Below, piece by piece: positions 6,250 to 10,978 of a stretch of 10,978 nt of DNA (within the stretch, counting starts at the first letter, position 1; each line of letters opens with the position of its first letter). The stretch lies in the NCBI GenBank assembly GCA_021828635.1, contig JAJZEJ010000372.1, positions 1 to 10,978 of the forward strand, read 5' to 3'. Made by a program: the position numbers and the translations under genes. Below the pieces are notes generated by a model that was not told where the DNA came from, made no database searches, and worked only from the letters and a program-made list of their open reading frames with translations. This DNA comes from Chloroflexota bacterium (GTDB taxonomy: Bacteria; Chloroflexota; Ktedonobacteria; Ktedonobacterales; Ktedonobacteraceae).

Positions 6250-8004
6250 CTACAACATCGTCGTAGGGCCACAAGGTGTATCAGTCGAGAGGTAAATGTT
6301 GCCCCAGTCATTGGGCGGTGTGAGACCTTCGGCGTTGTCTACCACACCCTGAACACAGGGCTTACGCAGACCAAGACCGACTGCCTGCTCCATTGGCAAC
6401 CAGGCAACATCGTTAACCAATTGCTGCTCCGCCTTTTCGTACATTTGCAAGCGTGCATTACCGAGAGGAGCAACGTCAGCCTGAGCCAACTGCTGCTGCA
6501 CTTGCTGCTGAGCGGTGGCATCGGTGGAATGGTTCTGACCATAGTTCATACCATTCTGCGCACAACCATTGCAGAATTGCAGTGAGGTCCAGTCTTGTGG
6601 ATCAGGATAGTCGGCAATCCAGGCGGGACCGGAGAAGAACATCAGTGGGTTGGCTGCACCCTGAGAAGTGTCACCAATCAACGTATTGAAGTCGATGTCG
6701 TCAGTCTTGACGCTAACACCAAGCGTTGACTGCCACATCTGTTGTAGCGCGGCAACTTCGTTCTTCGTGGCCTGGTCGCCGCCACTGGAATATGTCAGTG
6801 TAATGGACGGAAGTGCAGAGACGCTGCTATAGCCCTCTTGCTGCAAACCAGTCTTGAACAGTTGTGCAGCCAGCGTAGGATCACCAGCAGTACCCTTGAC
6901 GCCATCCGGGCCAGTCAGATTCGGATTGTAACCCGGCATGCCAGCAGGCACAATATGGTTCGTAGCAATGAAGCTACCAGACCAGACCGATTTGACGATC
7001 AGGTCTTTGTTGATGGCCAACTCAAACGCCTGACGAATATCAACGTTATCGAAAGGCTTCTTGAGGAAATTCATCGAATAGTAGTTGATCTGTAGGACTG
7101 GGGTCTGATGGAAGTCAGAGCGGGTCTTATCCTGCTGATAGTACTGCGTTGGGACGTAGGTATCATCAACCTGATTCGCCAGATATGACTGGTAAACGGT
7201 TGGGGCATTCTGATAGAACTGGTAGACCAGTTCAGACAGCTTAGGATGAGGACCGTAGTAAGTTGGATTGGGAACCAGCACGATCTGCTTGTTGTGCTGA
7301 TACTGCTTGACCATCCATGGGCCATCGCCGCCACCCTCGGTCAGGTGATCGGTCCAGGTCTTAGGATACTTCTCGACCAGACTCTTCTCAACCACATAAG
7401 AGCAGGAGTAAGTCAGTGCATCGAGGAAGAATGAATAGGCTTTGTCGGTAATGATCTCGACAGTAGTGGGTGTGGGAGCTAGCAGGCTATCGCCGATGAG
7501 TGTCGTGACACCACCCTTTACACCCAGTTTAGCAGAGTCTTTGATATAATGCAAGTAGTAAGGGCCGGTCGGCGAGGCGGTAGCCGGGTCGAGCGCACGG
7601 TTGATGCTATACACGACATCAGCGGAGGTCAACGGCGTGCCATCACTGAACTTCAGACCAGACCGCAGTGTGAAGGTATAGGTCGTGCCATCGGATGAAA
7701 CGTGATACGACGAAGCTAACTGATTCTGCACATTGAGCTTGTCGTTCAACTCCACAAGGCCGGTAAAGACATCGTCAATGGCGTAGATAGAAAATGCATC
7801 AGTTGACAGGGCCGGATCAAAGGTCTTAATGTCGGCTACACCAGCCATTGCACCTGAATAATACACCTGCTTGCTCTGAGGCAGAGGTGTATGGGCAGTA
7901 GTGGTAGTTTGGCCCGTGCTACCACCACAGGCTGCGAGTATAACCATCAGTATGGTGGCTACGATGGGTAGCAGCTTTGGGGCAATTTTCTTGCCAGATA
8001 ACAT
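6250..8004 (-). CDS. oppA: Peptide ABC transporter substrate-binding lipoprotein (OppA/DppA, SBP_bac_5 family)
   Basis: A 584-residue extracytoplasmic solute-binding protein that captures peptides (or nickel or other family ligands) and delivers them to OppBC. The N-terminus has a lysine-bearing start, a hydrophobic core (about 11-24) and a lipobox LAAC with C26 as the likely lipidation site, followed by a Ser/Thr-rich linker. The family stretch runs from LASSYHVSSDG (96-106) through TYTFTLRSGLKFSDGTPLTS (108-127) to DVVYSINRALDP. Length is normal. Four late cysteines (C478 and C481 in FCNGCAQ, C550, C578) lie outside the cytoplasm and could form disulfides. The ATG at 8004 is preferred because AAGGAG lies 8 bases upstream and it gives a proper signal peptide. 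An upstream in-frame ATG at 8037 would add 11 residues and lacks that spacing. The ligand cannot be stated from sequence alone. Confidence 0.95.
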   Translation of the reverse strand: MLSGKKIAPKLLPIVATILMVILAACGGSTGQTTTTAHTPLPQSKQVYYSGAMAGVADIKTFDPALSTDAFSIYAIDDVFTGLVELNDKLNVQNQLASSYHVSSDGTTYTFTLRSGLKFSDGTPLTSADVVYSINRALDPATASPTGPYYLHYIKDSAKLGVKGGVTTLIGDSLLAPTPTTVEIITDKAYSFFLDALTYSCSYVVEKSLVEKYPKTWTDHLTEGGGDGPWMVKQYQHNKQIVLVPNPTYYGPHPKLSELVYQFYQNAPTVYQSYLANQVDDTYVPTQYYQQDKTRSDFHQTPVLQINYYSMNFLKKPFDNVDIRQAFELAINKDLIVKSVWSGSFIATNHIVPAGMPGYNPNLTGPDGVKGTAGDPTLAAQLFKTGLQQEGYSSVSALPSITLTYSSGGDQATKNEVAALQQMWQSTLGVSVKTDDIDFNTLIGDTSQGAANPLMFFSGPAWIADYPDPQDWTSLQFCNGCAQNGMNYGQNHSTDATAQQQVQQQLAQADVAPLGNARLQMYEKAEQQLVNDVAWLPMEQAVGLGLRKPCVQGVVDNAEGLTPPNDWGNIYLSTDTPCGPTTML

Positions 8005-8126
8005 GAATGATTCTCCTTGTATCTCGAAGAATAACAATATACCAAAGGAGGGATGTATGTTGCTTCTATTTCGCGTTTCGTCGGCTTTTTGATTACCGAC
8101 CTATGCAAAAGCGAAAGAAAAGCACT

Positions 8127-8146
8127 ATGACTCGCGTGTGAGTCAT
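8127..8146 (-). promoter_or_regulatory. Hairpin upstream of oppA, possible attenuator or operator
   Basis: ATGACTC (8127-8133) and GAGTCAT (8140-8146) form a perfect 7-bp stem with a 6-base loop, 122 bases upstream of the oppA start. In the minus direction it is followed after six bases by a T-rich stretch (TTTTCTTTC then CTTTT), so it could act as a leader attenuator if transcription starts further upstream. The same palindrome could instead be a protein-binding site. Confidence 0.3.
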
Positions 8147-8417
8147 CCCCATGATCTATTCGCTTCTCGCCGGTCCCTACACCTCCTTTTTCCTAACGAC
8201 CAGCACCAGGTCTGCCTTTTCGTCATAAAGCGAGGCCAGTACCTCGTTGTGTCGCGTAGTGGAGAACCGCGTAGCAGCATCCGATACGAGGTTATTATGC
8301 ACGCAAATAAGCTGCTATCATCGGTGGCACAATAGTATTACGCCAACCATAAGCGAAATCTCTCACACTTCAAAGAAAACGGAAAATTTTATTGGGTTCT
8401 TAGAAAGATATACAGCC

Positions 8418-8467
8418 ACCATCCTTTTGGGTCAGGTAGAAGTATATGTACTATAATAAAGGATGGT
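8418..8467. repeat. 10-bp inverted repeat bracketing the CoiA-like gene promoter
   Basis: ACCATCCTTT (8418-8427) and AAAGGATGGT (8458-8467) are perfect inverted copies separated by 30 bases. They flank the predicted -35/-10 region of the downstream gene, as an operator pair might. A 10-bp repeat at this spacing could also arise by chance in a window of this size. Confidence 0.4.
8429..8457 (+). promoter_or_regulatory. Predicted promoter for the CoiA-like gene
   Basis: A perfect TATAAT (8452-8457) lies 51 bases upstream of the ATG at 8509. Seventeen bases further up is GGGTCA (8429-8434), which matches the -35 consensus at only three positions, so an activator may be needed. Predicted start is near 8464, giving a leader of about 45 bases. 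Confidence 0.5.
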
Positions 8468-8508
8468 AATAGCACGTCTGTTCGAGAATAGTATAAGGGG
8501 TACGCACA

Positions 8509-9627
8509 ATGCTAGTGGCATATGGTCCCGATGACACCCCTGTGCTGGCAGAGGAACTGCGGCTGGTACAACTTCTACAATGGTCACGTGAGCGCCAACT
8601 CTATTGCCCTAACTGCCGGGCAGTTTTGCATGTGCGCGGCGGTGCTGAGAAACGCACACAACTGCACTTCGCGCATCAGAAAGGCGAGTGCGCCTGGAGT
8701 ACAGAGTCGGAATCACTCCGTCATATGCAGGGGAAGCGTGTGCTGGCAAATTGGCTACAGGCACAATTTCCGCAGGCTATTGTAACGTTAGAAGAACGAC
8801 TGCCGGAACCCAACCGCATCGCTGATATTTTTGTACGCCATGCCGACGACGGGCGTTGGGCAGTAGAATTTCAATGCGCACCGCTTGATATTGCCGAATG
8901 GAAGCATCGTCACAGTGCCTATCAACAGGCAGGCATACGTGATCTGTGGATTATCGGCGTCAATCGGCGCGAAAGACAAGAAGCCTTTATCGAGGCAATT
9001 TTTGGCGGCGAACACGAAATTCTTTTTCTAGACCCACAAGTAACACCTGCTCGCATCTGGCTACGCTGGCTGATTACAGCCGAACTGGCACGGGAATGGC
9101 AGCAGGTTGTCCAACAACATCCACAGCATCCACACTATACGCATATACCAATATTGGATGGTTTGGCAGGCCACACAGGCTATGGCGCACTGCTGATGGG
9201 AACATTACCCGAAATCACCCTTGATGTCAAAGCACATCTTCAGCATCCTGTGCGCACTACACTTGAACATCGTTCACAACTTTTACACAGCATGCAGAAT
9301 ACCTCTACGCTTGATGAGACCCAACTGGTCGCTTATCTAGAACGTCTCATACCAGAAACTTTGTTACACCATGTACTCCATCCACTTATCCGCGCTTATC
9401 TGCGTGATCCCGACCTACTACGGCGCTATAACTATGGTCGCGGCCTACGCGATGTACCGCCGAACAGGGCAGATGTAGAGCGCATTCAGCAGGCGAGGCG
9501 CTGGTTGGTTGAGCTTGAACGCCACAACTTCCAGCAAGAAGATATTCGAGAGATGCTCCCGATCATTCCCTCTATGGGCGTATATGCCGCCTTTAGACAT
9601 TATATTGAGATGCTAATGAATTTGTAG
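8509..9627 (+). CDS. CoiA-like competence protein / PD-(D/E)xK-type nuclease
   Basis: A 372-residue soluble protein resembling CoiA, a competence protein of transformable Gram-positive bacteria that acts in processing or recombination of incoming single-stranded DNA. The N-terminal part has a probable metal-binding cluster: C33 and C36 in YCPNC, H53 and H56 in HFAH, and C61. The nuclease-like core follows: E66, H72 and K76 (ESESLRHMQGK), a GKRVLANWL helix, E95-E96, D106 in RIADIFV, and E120-Q122 in AVEFQCA, then EWKHRHSAY (130-138) and GIRDLWIIG (142-150). The pattern E/D...D...ExQ fits the CoiA version of the PD-(D/E)xK fold. The region beyond about 170 is helical, low in known motifs and unassigned. 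The ATG at 8509 has AAGGGG 8 bases upstream. No other competence gene (com, dprA, recA) is in the window, so a role in natural transformation is inferred from the family only. Confidence 0.8.
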   Translation: MLVAYGPDDTPVLAEELRLVQLLQWSRERQLYCPNCRAVLHVRGGAEKRTQLHFAHQKGECAWSTESESLRHMQGKRVLANWLQAQFPQAIVTLEERLPEPNRIADIFVRHADDGRWAVEFQCAPLDIAEWKHRHSAYQQAGIRDLWIIGVNRRERQEAFIEAIFGGEHEILFLDPQVTPARIWLRWLITAELAREWQQVVQQHPQHPHYTHIPILDGLAGHTGYGALLMGTLPEITLDVKAHLQHPVRTTLEHRSQLLHSMQNTSTLDETQLVAYLERLIPETLLHHVLHPLIRAYLRDPDLLRRYNYGRGLRDVPPNRADVERIQQARRWLVELERHNFQQEDIREMLPIIPSMGVYAAFRHYIEMLMNL

Positions 9628-9649
9628 GGAATTATCGTGTGAACCGAGG

Positions 9650-9913
9650 TCAACGGTGATAGGCACGCACGCTCCAGATGCTGGCAAAGAGAGCAGCAAT
9701 GAAGACGGTACTGAGCAAGGGAACATTGAGAACGACAAGTTCACCCGCGAAACGAAAATGGAAGATACCGACAATCAACAATACAGCCAGTAGAGCGGCC
9801 TCGCTTGCCTCGAAGAAACCACGTAGGCTATGCCGTCCAGCCATGAGTTCACCAGCACAACCAATAATGCCCGCAATTACTAGCCAGATGCATATTTGTT
9901 GCCAGCTAAACAT
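9650..9913 (-). CDS. Small three-helix membrane protein, GlsB/YeaQ/YmgE-like
   Basis: An 87-residue very hydrophobic protein with three likely membrane helices (about 7-26, 36-53 and 60-80). The first helix, IWLVIAGIIGCAGELMAGR (9-27), resembles the opening of the YeaQ/GlsB/transglycosylase-associated family of small stress-response membrane proteins, and the length fits. The later glycine-rich family pattern is poorly kept, so the assignment is tentative. Function in that family is itself not well defined. Start ATG at 9913 has GGAG 8 bases upstream. The gene converges on the CoiA-like gene, with only 22 bases between their stop codons and no clear terminator between them. Confidence 0.65.
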   Translation of the reverse strand: MFSWQQICIWLVIAGIIGCAGELMAGRHSLRGFFEASEAALLAVLLIVGIFHFRFAGELVVLNVPLLSTVFIAALFASIWSVRAYHR

Positions 9914-9962
9914 CTTGTTCTCTCCAACAGAAGTTATTCAAGGACAGTTATAATAACGTGAT

Positions 9963-9976
9963 GTAACACGTAACAC
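9963..9976. repeat. Tandem 7-base repeat upstream of the small membrane protein gene
   Basis: GTAACAC occurs twice in direct tandem (9963-9969, 9970-9976), followed by a related GTCAACAC. On the minus strand this reads as GTGTTAC copies lying 50-65 bases before the ATG at 9913, next to an AT-rich TTATTATAA stretch (9948-9956) that may contain the -10. It could be a regulator site. Confidence 0.4.
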
Positions 9977-10003
9977 GTCAACACAACGAAAAAAGACTCA
10001 CAA

Positions 10004-10042
10004 GGCGACTGCGAGGGATCGTCCTGCCCTCCCGCGGTCGCC
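10004..10042 (-). repeat. GC-rich hairpin in the gap before the YtxH-like gene
   Basis: GGCGACTGCG (10004-10013) pairs with CGCGGTCGCC (10033-10042, one wobble). After a 2-base bulge, AGGG (10014-10017) pairs with CCCT (10027-10030) around a 9-base loop. On the minus strand the stem is followed, after nine bases, by six Ts (9994-9989). This would suit a terminator of a minus-strand transcript or the 3' end of a small RNA, but no gene is recognised upstream of it on that strand. Confidence 0.45.
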
Positions 10043-10168
10043 CTGTCCTTGCTGAAACTTACTCTGGCTATGTATCGTGTCTTAGGGAGAATGTGATCCA
10101 CGGTTTTTGTATTACAGCAACTATGAGGATCAGGCCATATAGACAAAGACGAGAAAGGATGTTAACGG

Positions 10169-10600
10169 ATGAACGGTTTTCTCAAAGGGGTTCTACTTGG
10201 TGTGGGTGTCGGTCTACTCGTCGCACCTATAAAGGGTGAAGAGATGCGCACACTGCTCGCTCAGCGTTTTGAGGAAGTACGCGGTTATCTGCCTGAGAAC
10301 GAACAGCTTACGCACTACACACAGCAGGTCTCTAATCGGGTCTCACAGACCGCCAGTAACTTCAAGGATTACGCACAACAGGCGGCTTCAACAGTGAAAG
10401 ATAGCGCCAGCAATCTTAGCGGAATTGCGCAAAACGCAGCTTCAGATGCTAAACAAACTGGGCGCGATGTCGCCGATACAGCCAAACAGGCAGCGCAGAG
10501 CAACAAAGTTGGTTCGACAACCACTAGCACAAGCAGTATCACTGGTACACCAAGACCTGCGCCAACTACGATCACGCCAGACACAGGCACCAATCGTTAA
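10169..10600 (+). CDS. YtxH-domain protein with LEA-like helical repeats
   Basis: A 143-residue protein. The N-terminus has a short glycine-rich hydrophobic helix, VLLGVGVGLLVAP (8-20), directly followed by KGEEMR (22-27). This is the YtxH-family pattern of G-rich helix, then AP, then G-x-E-x-R. The middle (about 45-115) is Ala/Gln/Ser/Lys-rich with repeating QQ-A-S-x-V-K-D-like units, predicted amphipathic helix similar to LEA or apolipoprotein-like proteins. The end (about 116-143) is Thr/Ser/Pro-rich and disordered. YtxH-type proteins are membrane-anchored and often linked to general stress, but the biochemical role is unknown. Start ATG at 10169 has AAAGGA 9 bases upstream. It is transcribed alone and ends in the terminator at 10627. 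Confidence 0.8.
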   Translation: MNGFLKGVLLGVGVGLLVAPIKGEEMRTLLAQRFEEVRGYLPENEQLTHYTQQVSNRVSQTASNFKDYAQQAASTVKDSASNLSGIAQNAASDAKQTGRDVADTAKQAAQSNKVGSTTTSTSSITGTPRPAPTTITPDTGTNR

Positions 10601-10626
10601 TTTCTCTATACAACAATCAATATATT

Positions 10627-10664
10627 GCATCATGGCACCTGTTCTGGTGCCATGATGCTTTTTT
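10627..10664 (+). terminator. Strong intrinsic terminator after the YtxH-like gene
   Basis: GCATCATGGCACC (10627-10639) pairs perfectly over 13 bp with 10646-10658 around a TGTTCT loop, followed at once by six Ts. It lies 26 bases past the stop codon at 10600, between convergent genes, so it may also stop the minus-strand murA-like transcript. Its upper stem is the same 9-bp CATGGCACC as in the hairpin at 1644-1696. Confidence 0.9.
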
Positions 10665-10670
10665 GGCGCT

Positions 10671-10978
10671 TCAGGATATTACACGCTCAATCTTGAGATT
10701 CATGGAAGCCAGGCGCGGCACAATATTGCCATAGCCACGCTCTAAAAAATCCACGCCCTCAATGATAGAGACACCTTTCGCAATCGCAGCAGCGATCACA
10801 TAGGCCAAGCCCGCACGCAGATCAGGGATTGTCATCGTCTCCACCGAGGTAAAAGGTGTCGGTCCCATGATAATCGCGCTATGCTCGTGATTCTTATCGC
10901 GGAAACGGCAAGCTTCCGCACCAAGACAATGCGTGGTTAGTTGCGTTCTGGCTCCCAGAGCATCCAGGTCTTTAAGGT
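10671..10978 (-). CDS. murA: UDP-N-acetylglucosamine 1-carboxyvinyltransferase (MurA-like), C-terminal part
   Basis: The last 101 residues of an enolpyruvyl transferase; the start lies beyond the right edge. MurA transfers enolpyruvate from PEP to UDP-GlcNAc in the first committed step of peptidoglycan synthesis in the cytoplasm. Visible marks are DLRAGLAYVIAAAIAKG, where the conserved Arg of the DLRA motif contacts PEP in the family, then EGVDFLERGYGNIVPRLASM, matching the RGY and closing-helix region, and the terminal LKIERVIS. The catalytic Cys loop would lie outside the window. Some bacteria carry two MurA paralogues or MurA-like proteins of altered function, and the fragment cannot tell these apart. 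The stop codon at 10671 is seven bases from the T run of the convergent terminator. Confidence 0.85.
   Translation of the reverse strand, partial: LKDLDALGARTQLTTHCLGAEACRFRDKNHEHSAIIMGPTPFTSVETMTIPDLRAGLAYVIAAAIAKGVSIIEGVDFLERGYGNIVPRLASMNLKIERVIS

Larger units (their letters stand above)
8005..8508. other. Divergent intergenic region between oppA and the CoiA-like gene (504 bases)
   Basis: This holds the upstream control regions of both divergent genes. Open frames here (for example 8138-8335 on plus) have no recognisable product, no good ribosome site and biased residues, so no gene is called. Seen: a 7-bp hairpin at 8127-8146, a small CGAGG/CCTCG stem at 8231-8246, and the promoter region of the CoiA-like gene at its right end. 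No convincing oppA promoter was found. The best candidate -10 is TATATT, about 35-45 bases upstream of the oppA start, with a poor -35. Confidence 0.5.

Noticed and set aside
6130..6585. Plus-strand open frame of 151 codons overlapping the oppA end and hairpins
   Set aside because: Antisense to oppA, no ribosome site, no recognisable motifs, and it runs through both hairpins.
8138..8456. Overlapping short plus-strand open frames in the oppA-coiA gap
   Set aside because: No Shine-Dalgarno at a useful distance, no homology-like motifs, and they overlap each other and the promoter region.
9934..10146. 70-codon minus-strand open frame in the gap before the YtxH-like gene
   Set aside because: It runs through the GC-rich hairpin and the tandem repeat, has atypical composition and no ribosome site.

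Overview
This window reads as ordinary bacterial chromosome of roughly balanced base composition, densely coded on both strands. No rRNA, tRNA, insertion sequence, phage gene or CRISPR array is visible. The peptide-binding protein has a lipobox signal peptide, and there are small YtxH-like and YeaQ-like stress-type proteins and a CoiA-like competence nuclease. Together these suggest a Firmicute or Chloroflexota (Ktedonobacteria-like) bacterium. The taxonomic guess is inference from gene content only.

Layout: the left edge holds the N-terminal part of a ThiF/MoeB-type ubiquitin-like-protein activating enzyme (minus strand). Next come two plus-strand single-domain response regulators (546-992 and 1239-1634). 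The first has all canonical receiver residues and a good promoter. The second carries Glu where the phosphorylated Asp should be. A very long perfect hairpin (1644-1696) separates them from the converging transport operon.

Positions 1711-8004 (minus strand) hold a complete oligopeptide/dipeptide ABC importer in the order oppA-oppB-oppC-oppD-oppF: lipoprotein binding protein, two permeases and two ATPases with oligo_HPY tails. oppB, oppC, oppD and oppF are tightly packed, each with a clear Shine-Dalgarno. oppA is set apart by 386 bases that hold two tandem hairpins and, downstream of them, a strong TTGACA-18-TACAAT promoter reading into oppB. This suggests that binding protein and membrane complex are expressed at different levels or under different control.

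After a 504-base divergent gap comes a plus-strand CoiA-like protein (8509-9627) with an N-terminal Cys/His cluster and PD-(D/E)xK-like nuclease residues. It is followed by a convergent small three-helix membrane protein (9650-9913, minus), a gap with a GC-rich hairpin and short tandem repeats, and a YtxH-type surface/stress protein (10169-10600, plus) ending in a textbook intrinsic terminator. The C-terminal third of a MurA-like enolpyruvyl transferase (minus) runs off the right edge.

I do not see a clearly new multi-gene system. The points most worth following are the Glu-for-Asp receiver, the unusual 24-bp hairpin that shares its apical stem with the terminator 9 kb away, and the separate promoter and leader of oppBCDF.
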